Source: BRH-c25 sp035417425 (GTDB lineage Bacteria; Bacillota; Clostridia; Lutisporales; Lutisporaceae). Taken from it: DNA of 12,603 nt. The position numbers and the translations under genes are program-made. Positions 5,334-12,603 of the stretch are shown one piece after another. Every line of letters begins with the position of its first letter. Positions within the stretch are counted from its first letter, which is position 1. Where the stretch lies: positions 1 through 12,603 of the forward strand of contig DAOLPD010000082.1 in the NCBI GenBank assembly GCA_035417425.1, written 5' to 3'. The notes beneath the pieces were generated by a model that made no database searches, was not told the DNA's origin, and saw only the letters and a program-made list of their open reading frames with translations.

Positions 5334-7739
5334 TTGAAAAAAGTATTAAGAGCAGCTGCATTCATCCTAATGCTTGCTTTGATCATTGGGCAGCCTGCGC
5401 TGCAGCCCTTGCAGGCTGAGGCAGAGGATGAAATAAGAATCGATATGAAGGTGGGCTTTGACAAATTCTATAAAATTGGCTTTGCTGCACCGGTATATTT
5501 TGAAATAGAAAACAACTTTCGGGATATAAACGGTGAGCTGCAGATTGAAATGCCCAATCAATACGACAGTATTACAATATATGCGATTAACGTAAATCTG
5601 CCCAGGAATTCCGTCAAAAAGTTCCTGATGAATGTTCCTATGAATGTATTCAACACCAAGATTAATGTAAATCTTGCAGAAGGGGACAGCATTATACGCA
5701 CAAAATCCTTCAGGATAGATCCGGGATCAAGTGCGGATACCTATGCCATAGGAATACTAAGTGACGATTTTGACAGCGTTAAATATATAAATAAGGTGTC
5801 CATGCAGAGCTTCGGAAATATCAGCACAAAAAACGTAAAGCTGGATGAGGATAGCTTTCCGGAGGACATGGATGTGTTGAAGACATTCAATGTAATAGTC
5901 ATAAACAATTATGACACTTCAAAGCTCAGTGCGGCACAGTATGAGACTTTGAAGAGGTGGGTATCGGATGGCGGAATGCTTGTTATAGGAACCGGGCCTT
6001 CACAGAATAAGACCCTGGCAGCCTTCAAGGATGATTTCATTACGGGAGAAGTAGGAGAAGTGAGTACACTCACAACCTCAAGCCTGAATGAGATGGCAGG
6101 GAGCAAGACCGGATCGGTAATGAATATCAGTGTTCTGGATATAACCATGAATAATAGCACACCGGTGATGAAAGACGGTGATTTTGTATTACTGCAGAAG
6201 ATCGAGAAAGGCAAAGGCGTGGTGGGAGTAGCCTCCTTTGATTTCGGAATGGAGCCCCTTTCCACATGGGTCGGGAATAGTGCCTTCGCGGATAAGATGA
6301 TTGTGAGCATCATGCCGCAGTACTATTTCAGCGATATATATCAAAAGGGCATGATAGTAAGAGAAAACCTTTATACCATAGATAATGCGCTCAGGAATAT
6401 ACCTGAGCTGCCCATGCCCAGAACCTCTTACATGGTGTTCATATATATAGCATATATATTGCTTGCTGCTCCCATAGGCTATTATATACTGAAGCGAATG
6501 GATAAACGGGAGCTGATGTGGGTGACCGTACCTGTACTTTCGATAGCCTTTTCGGGAATTGTATACCTTACCGGTGCCGGAACCAGGCTGACCGGACCCG
6601 TCACAAATGTCATATCACTGGTGGATATTGATAACAGCGGAACTATAAGCCCCAAGGTTTATGCAGGAGTCTTCACTCCCAATAAAGACAACATCAGGAT
6701 TGAGGCAGCAGGAGATTTCGATATCAAGCCTCTCAGAATTAACGATAATTACTACAGAGGGCCTATAGACAGTGAAAATACTTCAAATAGAATAGATTCA
6801 AAGATTACTCTGGCCCCCAGGACGGTGCTGGAGTTCTATAAAAGCGGTGTATGGAGCATGAAGACCCTTGCTATGGAGACCGGTAAAGAATTTTCCGGCA
6901 AACTGGAGAGTAATCTGAATTACGCAAAGGGTTCTTTTGCAGGAACGATAATCAACAGTTCAGGCTTTGACCTGGACGAATGCTATATAATAACTCCGAC
7001 CCAATATGCCGATGTAGGGCCTGTAAAAAATGGAGAAACAAAGCAGATAGATATAAAACCCAGCAGTTATTTCGGACAAAGATATGAGCTGATAAATGCA
7101 ATATACAAGGATCCCTATTCCGGACCTAATAGGATCAATCGAAATACCAGGCTGACTCCGGAGGAGATGGCCGAATTCAGGCTGAACCTTCAAAAAAGGC
7201 ATGTGCTGGAGTATGGCCTTTTATATGAGGCGTATCAGGGCTATGAAGCACAGCTGATTGCCTGGAGCAGCACTCCTGTGGCCGAAGATCTGCTGGTAAA
7301 CGGCAGGGAAACTAAGAAGTATGAGAAGACCTTTATTACCTCCAAGGTGAATCTGAGCTTCAGAGACGGAAAAAATGTGGAATATCCTCTTGGTTTTCTG
7401 AAGCCTGCCATTGTTAATAATTTGAATGCAGGGAATTACGATGATTACGGGAAGACGTTTTATGGACGGGGTTCCTTTGAGGTGCATTACAAAATTGACG
7501 ATATCAGAGCTGAGAGTGTTAAGATACAGTACACGGTAGGAGATACCCAGCGTGTAAGGCAGTATATATGGGATAATGAAAAGAAGGAATGGACTGAGGG
7601 AGACTACAGGGACTTTGAAATACACCGAGAACTCCTTGGAAGATATTTGGACGGCAGCGGCATGCTTAAGCTGAAAGTAGAATTGAGTGATGTTGATGCT
7701 CAGCTTCCTCGGATTTCTGTGAAGGGGAGTGTCAAATAG
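5334..7739 (+). CDS. large exported membrane protein with glutamine-amidotransferase-like domain
   Basis: An 801-residue protein, probably the surface or accessory partner of the ABC transporter encoded next. It has a signal peptide (about 1-29, cleavage likely near LQAEA) and a beta-rich extracellular domain (30-130). A class I amidotransferase-like alpha/beta domain follows (about 136-330: YAIGILSDDF, FNVIVINNYD, LKRWVSDGGMLVIGTG). This domain contains no Cys, so it cannot be a working glutaminase and is probably a binding domain. Two membrane helices lie at about 364-386 and 394-413, with a basic cytoplasmic loop between them (LKRMDKREL). A second beta-rich extracellular part of about 390 residues ends the protein. 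Similar folds occur in accessory proteins of ABC-2 systems such as GldG; that link is inference. It starts with TTG, and its stop overlaps the next start by 1 nt (TAGTG), implying translational coupling. I know of no assigned function. Confidence 0.85.
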   Translation: MKKVLRAAAFILMLALIIGQPALQPLQAEAEDEIRIDMKVGFDKFYKIGFAAPVYFEIENNFRDINGELQIEMPNQYDSITIYAINVNLPRNSVKKFLMNVPMNVFNTKINVNLAEGDSIIRTKSFRIDPGSSADTYAIGILSDDFDSVKYINKVSMQSFGNISTKNVKLDEDSFPEDMDVLKTFNVIVINNYDTSKLSAAQYETLKRWVSDGGMLVIGTGPSQNKTLAAFKDDFITGEVGEVSTLTTSSLNEMAGSKTGSVMNISVLDITMNNSTPVMKDGDFVLLQKIEKGKGVVGVASFDFGMEPLSTWVGNSAFADKMIVSIMPQYYFSDIYQKGMIVRENLYTIDNALRNIPELPMPRTSYMVFIYIAYILLAAPIGYYILKRMDKRELMWVTVPVLSIAFSGIVYLTGAGTRLTGPVTNVISLVDIDNSGTISPKVYAGVFTPNKDNIRIEAAGDFDIKPLRINDNYYRGPIDSENTSNRIDSKITLAPRTVLEFYKSGVWSMKTLAMETGKEFSGKLESNLNYAKGSFAGTIINSSGFDLDECYIITPTQYADVGPVKNGETKQIDIKPSSYFGQRYELINAIYKDPYSGPNRINRNTRLTPEEMAEFRLNLQKRHVLEYGLLYEAYQGYEAQLIAWSSTPVAEDLLVNGRETKKYEKTFITSKVNLSFRDGKNVEYPLGFLKPAIVNNLNAGNYDDYGKTFYGRGSFEVHYKIDDIRAESVKIQYTVGDTQRVRQYIWDNEKKEWTEGDYRDFEIHRELLGRYLDGSGMLKLKVELSDVDAQLPRISVKGSVK

Positions 7740-8668
7740 TGCTTGCTATAAAGAATCTGAACAAGAGGTACGGAAAGTTCCAGGCAGTCTCAGATTTAAA
7801 TCTGGAGGTGGCTGAGGGGGAAATATTCGGTTTTGTAGGTCCCAACGGAGCGGGTAAAACCACTACAATGAAGATTATCTGCGGGCTCTTAAGAGCCACT
7901 TCCGGGGAAATAACCCTGGATGGAGTGGATATCATACGGAACAGCAGAAGGATGAAGGAGAAAATCGGATACATGCCTGATTTCTTTGGAGTTTATGATG
8001 ACCTGAAGGTAAGTGAATACCTGGAGTTTTATGCCTCAATATATAATATAAAAGGTCAGGAGAGGAAGAGAATCACCGATGACCTTTTGGAGCTTGTAGA
8101 CCTCGGCAGTAAGAGAGAAGCATATGTAGACAGCCTTTCAAGGGGTATGAAGCAGCGGCTCTGCCTTGCCCGAAGCCTGGTTCACAACCCCAGGCTCCTT
8201 GTGCTTGACGAACCGGCTTCCGGAATGGATCCCAGGGCAAGGTTCGAAATGAAGGAAATATTGAAGAACCTGAAAGGTATGGGAAAGACGATAATCATAA
8301 GTTCCCACATACTTCCCGAGCTTGCAGAGCTTTGCACCAGCATAGGGATCATCGACCAGGGCAGAATGGTGATAAGCGGCAGTAACGAAGAGATAATGCA
8401 GCAGGTTTATAATAAGAAGGTTGTCAGGCTAAAGGTCACAGAAAGGCTTGATGATGCGGTATTGATCCTGAAGGAGTATCCTTTTGTCGATAAGCTGGTG
8501 ATTGGCGAGAATACAATACAGGCAGGTTTCGGAGGCGGAGACGGGGAGATGAGCAGGGTACTCTCTGATTTGATAAACAGGGGGATACCTGTTGTATCCT
8601 TTTCACAGATGGACGGCAACCTGGAGGATGTATTCATGAAGGTCACAAAGGGGGAGGAAGAGCAATGA
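7739..8668 (+). CDS. ABC transporter ATP-binding protein
   Basis: The 309-residue nucleotide-binding subunit of an ABC-2 type transporter, acting on the cytoplasmic face with the permease encoded next. Walker A is GPNGAGKTT at about 34-42. The signature motif is LSRGMKQR at 133-140, the variant common in drug/polysaccharide-type ABC-2 exporters. Walker B is LLVLDEP at 153-159, the D-loop SGMD follows, and the switch His is in SSH at 188-190. In the Q-loop position the usual Gln is replaced (IGYMPDFFG, residues 76-84), a variant seen in this subgroup. About 90 C-terminal residues form an accessory domain of the kind found after such ATPases. The GTG start at 7739 shares one base with the upstream stop; GGGGAG at 7724..7729 is its ribosome binding site inside the preceding gene. 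The substrate is unknown. Confidence 0.95.
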   Translation: MLAIKNLNKRYGKFQAVSDLNLEVAEGEIFGFVGPNGAGKTTTMKIICGLLRATSGEITLDGVDIIRNSRRMKEKIGYMPDFFGVYDDLKVSEYLEFYASIYNIKGQERKRITDDLLELVDLGSKREAYVDSLSRGMKQRLCLARSLVHNPRLLVLDEPASGMDPRARFEMKEILKNLKGMGKTIIISSHILPELAELCTSIGIIDQGRMVISGSNEEIMQQVYNKKVVRLKVTERLDDAVLILKEYPFVDKLVIGENTIQAGFGGGDGEMSRVLSDLINRGIPVVSFSQMDGNLEDVFMKVTKGEEEQ

Positions 8669-9576
8669 ACATAAATCCCGTACTTTTAAAGGAATTGAAA
8701 GTAAGAATGAGAGGCTGGAAGGCAGCGGGAATAATTGCCTTATATCTCCTGGTGCTTACTGCTGTAGCAGTTTTTATCATCTATACCACATTCATGGACC
8801 CTTATAGCTCAAACATTGATCCTCAGATATCCATAGGTGCATATACGGCTCTTGCCGTATTTCAATTCATGCTTATAATGTTCATTGTTCCGGCACTTAC
8901 AGCAGGAGCCATATCGGGGGAAAGGGAGAAGCAGACTCTGGATCTGGTGCTTTGCACAAGACTCAAACCCATATCCATAATAATAGGGAAACTTTTTGCT
9001 TCCACCAGCCAGACCCTGCTGCTCATTATTGCTTCATTCCCGCTTTTCTCCATGGTATTTCTGTTCGGAGGGATATCAATAAAGGAGATAATGCAGCTTT
9101 TCGGCTTTTATATTGTGACAGCGGTGACAATAGGCTGTATTGGAATGTTTTTCTCTGCGCACCTGAAAAGGACGACAGCCTCCACGGTTTTTACATATGG
9201 TACCTTGGCATTCCTGGCTTTTGGAACCATATTCATAGGAGTATTCTATATAAGGATTTTTTACAATTGGGATTATAATAAATTCTTGCCGATATTATAT
9301 TCAAACCCATTGGTAGGCTTCGGTTCGCTTCTTGCCGAGCAATTTGGGTATTATGGAGGTATTAATGCCATCTTAGGGTTTTCTGCAGGATTCGGCCGGA
9401 ATTCCAATGCTGCGAATGCAATCAGTCCCTGGCTTGGGAATATAATATTTGATCTCGTATTGTGTGCAGTGTTGTTGATACTATCAGCTGCAAGGATAAA
9501 CCCTGTAGGGAAAGGCACATTCGGTTTCTTTAGATTCAGGAGAGAAAAAAAGAAAAAGGCTTCAGACAGCATATAG
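8665..9576 (+). CDS. ABC-2 type transporter permease
   Basis: A 303-residue integral membrane subunit that pairs with the ATPase encoded just upstream. Six hydrophobic segments lie at about 20-41, 59-83, 110-136, 143-165, 172-195 and 255-275, the usual ABC-2 count. The cytoplasmic coupling segment after helix 2 reads GAISGEREKQTLDLVLCTRL followed by KPISIIIGKL, the classic motif of the NosY/GldF-like ABC-2 permease family. A glycine-rich loop (about 228-250) precedes the last helix, and the C-terminus is strongly basic (RFRREKKKK), consistent with a cytoplasmic end. It overlaps the ATPase stop by 4 nt (ATGA), with GGAGG at 8653..8657 as ribosome binding site. No specific substrate can be assigned. 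Confidence 0.93.
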   Translation: MNINPVLLKELKVRMRGWKAAGIIALYLLVLTAVAVFIIYTTFMDPYSSNIDPQISIGAYTALAVFQFMLIMFIVPALTAGAISGEREKQTLDLVLCTRLKPISIIIGKLFASTSQTLLLIIASFPLFSMVFLFGGISIKEIMQLFGFYIVTAVTIGCIGMFFSAHLKRTTASTVFTYGTLAFLAFGTIFIGVFYIRIFYNWDYNKFLPILYSNPLVGFGSLLAEQFGYYGGINAILGFSAGFGRNSNAANAISPWLGNIIFDLVLCAVLLILSAARINPVGKGTFGFFRFRREKKKKASDSI

Positions 9577-9592
9577 GGGTTACTGGGTTATG

Positions 9593-9597
9593 AGGAG
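9593..9597 (+). promoter_or_regulatory. ribosome binding site deciding the ATG 9606 start
   Basis: AGGAG lies 8 nt before ATG 9606. The alternative GTG at 9597 overlaps it and lacks a binding site of its own. Confidence 0.7.
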
Positions 9598-9605
9598 TGA
9601 TATTT

Positions 9606-11165
9606 ATGAGTCCTATCGATAAAGAACTGATAAGAATGGTGAGACGCATAAGGGACAGGCTGCATGCCGCTTTTATCATAAATAGTATTATACTTGGGCT
9701 TGTATTGGCATTGTGCCTTGGAATAGGTGTGGCTGTTGCTGCAAGATTTGTTCCCATTTACAATGTATATCTGACCATATTCAAGATAGCGGTATCGGTT
9801 GTGCTGGCTGCATTTCTTTATTCCGCCTTTAAGACCCCAAGGTATGATTATGCTGCACTGAAGGCAGATTCCATAGGCCTGCAGGAGAGGACAGTGACTG
9901 CCCTTGAGCTTATCGGCAGCCAATCCGCCTTTGCAGTTCTTGAAAAGAATGATGCCCTGGCACATCTTAAGGGAACGGATTACAAGAAGAGAATACCTCT
10001 AAAGCCAAACAATAGGTATTTATTGATATGCGTTATTTTGACGATAGTTCTTGCACTTTCCGGATTTATACCGAATCCTATGGCAGAAAGAGCAGAGGAG
10101 CTTCACAGCCTAAAGGAAAAAATAACCCAACAGCAGAAGAAGGCCGACAAACTGACTGAGAAAGTGAAAAACAATCCGAAGCTTTCCGAAGAGCAGAAAA
10201 AGGAGCTGGAGGCAAAGCTTTCGGAGCTTAAACAGGAGCTTAAGGAAGCCAAGGATGAGAAGGAAATAAGCAAAGCACTTGGGAGAGCTGAAAAGAAGCT
10301 GGAGTATATCAAGGATAAATATTCTCCCGGTGAAGATTTGAAAAAGATAGTGGATGTTCTTTCAAAAAATAAGATGACAGAAGCCCTTGCGGATATGATA
10401 AAAAACGGCGATGAAAGGGCTTTCAAGGAAAACATAAAGGAAATGGCGGAAGCTTTAAGGAAGCTTTCGACGGTCGAAAAGCAGAAGCTTGCGGAAGAAT
10501 TGACCAAGCTGGCACAGGAAATAAAGAATAATCCGGAGTTAAGCAAGGCATTTGCAGGGCTGGCAGAGAAGCTTGCCTCCGGCGAGCTTGGGGACATATC
10601 AAGTGAGCTTGGCGAATTGGATAAAAGCATTTCCGAGCTTATGGAGAATGAAAGCATAAGGAATGCAATATCCGAGCTTGCAAAAGAACTTGGAGCCGCA
10701 GACAGCGGAGGACATCAGGGTCAGGGTAATACAACCGGAGGCAATGGCCAGCAAGGCCAGGGCAATCAGCCCGGTGGAAGCGGTCAGGGATCCGGCCAGG
10801 GGAGCGGAGCCGGAAGCGGTACGGATATGGGCAATGAGAATCAAGCCCCCATACCCTCAGGCAGCTCAGGCATCAGTAAAAAGGACGGCTCAGTGAAAAA
10901 AGACGGGGAGTATGAGAAGATATTTACCCCGCAGACTATAGGGGGGGAAGGCACAACCTCCAACCTCAGCGGAAAGAAAGGTACAGGAGGCACTGTTGAA
11001 CAGGTCATAACAGACAAGAGCCGGACGGTTCGGGGAACATCGGTGCCATATAATCAGATAATCGGCCAGTATAAGGAAAGAGCGATGGAAAGCATTAGTA
11101 TATCAGACATACCACCGGGCATGAAGGATATGGTTAAAGAATATTTTACGTCACTGGAGGATTAG
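9606..11165 (+). CDS. membrane-anchored coiled-coil protein, DUF4175-like
   Basis: A 519-residue membrane protein typical of MoxR neighbourhoods. Two helices near the N-terminus (about 21-46 and 52-74) are followed by a cytoplasmic or short segment with ALKADSIGLQERTVTALEL, a pattern recurring in DUF4175-type proteins. A third helix lies at about 138-156, then a long charged coiled coil at about 160-365 (rich in K, E, L and A). A Gly/Gln/Ser linker (about 367-414) separates it from a conserved-looking C-terminus (SVPYNQIIGQYKERAMES, then DIPPGMKDMVKEYFTSLED). I chose ATG 9606 because AGGAG at 9593..9597 lies 8 nt upstream; GTG 9597 overlaps that site. It follows the permease by 29 nt and precedes moxR by 14 nt. 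It may form the scaffold on which MoxR and the DUF58 protein act. The DUF4175 link is from recalled pattern and is moderate. Confidence 0.85.
   Translation: MSPIDKELIRMVRRIRDRLHAAFIINSIILGLVLALCLGIGVAVAARFVPIYNVYLTIFKIAVSVVLAAFLYSAFKTPRYDYAALKADSIGLQERTVTALELIGSQSAFAVLEKNDALAHLKGTDYKKRIPLKPNNRYLLICVILTIVLALSGFIPNPMAERAEELHSLKEKITQQQKKADKLTEKVKNNPKLSEEQKKELEAKLSELKQELKEAKDEKEISKALGRAEKKLEYIKDKYSPGEDLKKIVDVLSKNKMTEALADMIKNGDERAFKENIKEMAEALRKLSTVEKQKLAEELTKLAQEIKNNPELSKAFAGLAEKLASGELGDISSELGELDKSISELMENESIRNAISELAKELGAADSGGHQGQGNTTGGNGQQGQGNQPGGSGQGSGQGSGAGSGTDMGNENQAPIPSGSSGISKKDGSVKKDGEYEKIFTPQTIGGEGTTSNLSGKKGTGGTVEQVITDKSRTVRGTSVPYNQIIGQYKERAMESISISDIPPGMKDMVKEYFTSLED
10704..10848 (+). repeat. 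low-complexity Gly/Gln/Ser/Asn linker-coding stretch
   Basis: Imperfect tandem GQG and GSG units (for example GQGNTTGGNGQQGQGN, then GSGQGSGQGSGAGSG) encode a flexible, probably disordered linker in the coiled-coil protein. The DNA repeats are degenerate in codon choice (ggtcaggg, ggccaggg), so they are old or under protein-level selection rather than a fresh slippage expansion. Confidence 0.75.
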
Positions 11166-11179
11166 GAGGAGGCCGCCAT

Positions 11180-12169
11180 ATGGAAATAAACGAAAAGCAG
11201 ATCAGGGAGATAATAGATACCGTTAATAAGGTTGAAGCCGAGATTGGAAAAACAATAATCGGGCAGAAGGATATAGTAAAGCAGGTATTGATTGCAATAC
11301 TGGCAGGAGGGAATGTGCTTCTTGAAGGGGTTCCGGGACTTGGAAAAACCCAATTGGTAAAGACCCTGTCAAAGGTAATGGACCTGTCCTTTTCCAGGAT
11401 ACAGTTTACACCTGATTTGATGCCTGCTGATGTTATGGGTACCAACATAATAGTAAAGGATGACAGCGGTAACAGCCGTTTCGAGTTCCAAAAGGGGCCG
11501 GTTTTTGCCAACCTTGTGCTGGCTGATGAAATAAACAGGGCTACTCCCAAGACCCAGTCCGCACTTCTGGAGGCTATGCAGGAGCAGACGGTTACGGTGG
11601 GAAAGGTAACTTACAGCCTTCCCCAGCCTTTCCTGGTGCTGGCAACACAGAATCCCATAGAGATGGAAGGAACATATCCGCTTCCCGAAGCGCAGATGGA
11701 CCGGTTTTTGTTCAAGCTGAGCGTTTTGTTCCCCAGTTTTGACGAACTGAAGGAAATTATGGATATCACAACTACCAATAAGGAAGTGGAGCTTCAGAAG
11801 GTCATAGACGGGGAGTCAATACTTTTGATGCGAAGGATTATTAGAGAAGTGCCGATAGCCAAGCCTGTGCAGGAATATGCCCTCAGGGTTGTATTGGGCA
11901 CACATCCGGAAATCGAAGGGGCACCTGGAGGTGCAAAGAAGTATATTCGATTTGGTGCAAGCCCGAGAGCCGCCCAGGCAATAATTACCGCATCCAGGGC
12001 AAGGGCTCTCATGGAAGGCAGATACAATGTCTCCTTTGAAGATATTAAATATGTTGCGCACCCTTCTCTGAGGCACAGGTTCTTCCTGAACTTCGATGCC
12101 GTGGCTGACGGGATTACCACAGACGTATTGATTGACCGGCTTTTGGATGAAGTTACTACTTATTTATAG
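11180..12169 (+). CDS. MoxR-family AAA+ ATPase
   Basis: A 329-residue cytoplasmic AAA+ ATPase of the MoxR group, which act as chaperone-like remodelling factors, usually with DUF58 or von Willebrand A proteins as partners. Walker A is GVPGLGKT (50-57), Walker B LVLADE (112-117) followed by INRATPKTQSALLEAMQE, sensor 1 is Asn158 in LATQNPIEMEGTYPLPEAQ, the DRF arginine is at about 174-176, and sensor 2 is Arg263 in FGASPRAAQ. All ATPase residues are intact and the length is normal. The GGAGGAGG site at 11165..11172, 7 nt before ATG 11180, overlaps the last base of the upstream TAG stop, suggesting coupled translation. The gene immediately downstream encodes its expected DUF58 partner. The client protein is unknown; the co-encoded coiled-coil protein and transporter are candidates by context only. 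Confidence 0.96.
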   Translation: MEINEKQIREIIDTVNKVEAEIGKTIIGQKDIVKQVLIAILAGGNVLLEGVPGLGKTQLVKTLSKVMDLSFSRIQFTPDLMPADVMGTNIIVKDDSGNSRFEFQKGPVFANLVLADEINRATPKTQSALLEAMQEQTVTVGKVTYSLPQPFLVLATQNPIEMEGTYPLPEAQMDRFLFKLSVLFPSFDELKEIMDITTTNKEVELQKVIDGESILLMRRIIREVPIAKPVQEYALRVVLGTHPEIEGAPGGAKKYIRFGASPRAAQAIITASRARALMEGRYNVSFEDIKYVAHPSLRHRFFLNFDAVADGITTDVLIDRLLDEVTTYL

Positions 12170-12233
12170 TTAATAATGTACTTCATTAATGTTGTGACCT
12201 TCAAGGCACATAACGGGATAGCGGGTGTTTGAT

Positions 12234-12603
12234 TTGAGTGAACGGATCTTTGACGCAGAGTTTCTGAAAAAACTTGATACAATAGTAATAAACGTAAGAA
12301 TGATGATGAATACAGGTTCGGGAGGCAACAGGAAGTCCCGCAGCAAGGGAAGTTCCGTAGAGTTTTCCGATTTCAGGGAATATTCCCTGGGGGACGATTT
12401 CCGGCGTATAGACTGGAATGCCTACGGCAGGTTCGACAGGCTTTTTGTCAAGCTTTTCATGGAAGAGCGGGAGGCAATGGTCAATATTTTTATTGACAGC
12501 AGCAGATCCATGTATTTCGGAGAACCAAAGAAGTCCCTGTCAGCCTTGAAGCTTTCAGGGACACTGGCTTACCTGGCATTGAACAATCTGGACAGAGTGT
12601 GCC
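12234..12603 (+). CDS. DUF58 domain protein (3' end missing)
   Basis: The N-terminal 123 residues of a DUF58 protein, the usual partner of MoxR ATPases; the frame stays open to the right edge. The diagnostic DUF58 core is present at about residues 46-61 (DFREYSLGDDFRRIDW), after RSKGSSVEFS. It is followed by FMEEREAMVNIFIDSS and a DxSxS metal-site-like motif (D88-S-S-R-S92), as in von Willebrand A folds. Unlike many DUF58 proteins there is no N-terminal membrane segment before the core, so this version appears soluble. I chose TTG 12234 (MSERIFDAEFLKKLD, a typical beginning) because GCGGGTG at 12221..12227 lies 6 nt upstream; GTG 12225 is an in-frame alternative, and a TAG at 12219 blocks anything earlier. 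It follows moxR by 64 nt with no terminator seen. Confidence 0.9.
   Translation, partial: MSERIFDAEFLKKLDTIVINVRMMMNTGSGGNRKSRSKGSSVEFSDFREYSLGDDFRRIDWNAYGRFDRLFVKLFMEEREAMVNIFIDSSRSMYFGEPKKSLSALKLSGTLAYLALNNLDRVC

Noticed and set aside
8010..8070. AT-rich stretch in the ABC ATPase gene resembling a promoter
   Set aside because: It lies inside an intact coding region with no matching downstream start and no paired -35/-10 of good quality.
10103..10657. Long open frame on the minus strand (184 codons, very rich in Ser and Phe)
   Set aside because: It is the antisense shadow of the Lys/Glu-rich coiled-coil coding sequence; composition is unnatural and no ribosome binding site supports it.
12170..12233. 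Possible terminator or regulatory element between moxR and the DUF58 gene (CATTAATG palindrome)
   Set aside because: No GC-rich stem or T-run; the 64 nt is short and the two genes are functionally paired, so read-through is expected.

Overview
The window looks like chromosomal DNA of a clostridial Firmicute. The grounds are AT-leaning codon choice (much ATA, AGG and AGA), strong GGAGG-type ribosome binding sites, frequent GTG and TTG starts, and best family matches in Clostridia. No species can be named from the sequence alone. I see no tRNA, rRNA, CRISPR array, insertion sequence or phage gene, and no stretch over 300 bases lacks a gene.

Left part (1..1615, plus strand): the 3' part of an HD-GYP cyclic-di-GMP phosphodiesterase gene whose frame runs off the left edge, then a small exported protein of unknown function. 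Middle left (1623..4464, minus strand): a RocB-like M20 metallopeptidase followed 19 nt later by an RlmI-type 23S rRNA cytosine methyltransferase, probably one transcript. The methyltransferase converges on the exported-protein gene with only 7 nt between the two stop codons. The 182-nt divergent region 4465..4646 holds a perfect 10-bp inverted repeat near the peptidase start and a good sigma-A promoter pointing right, which serves a 190-residue two-helix membrane protein (4647..5219).

Right part (5334 to the right edge, plus strand): a tight gene block. In order it encodes an 801-residue exported/membrane protein with a class I glutamine-amidotransferase-like fold and two central membrane helices, an ABC ATPase (1-nt overlap), an ABC-2 type permease (4-nt overlap), a membrane-anchored coiled-coil protein resembling DUF4175 proteins, a MoxR-type AAA+ ATPase, and the start of a DUF58 protein that leaves the window.

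Inferred working model: the ATPase and permease form an ABC-2 transporter that works with the large exported protein. The coiled-coil protein, MoxR and DUF58 form a chaperone-like module acting at the same membrane, in the style of MoxR/DUF58/transglutaminase clusters. Fusion of an ABC-2 transporter to a MoxR/DUF58 module in one apparent operon is the most interesting feature here. Substrate and function cannot be read from the sequence.
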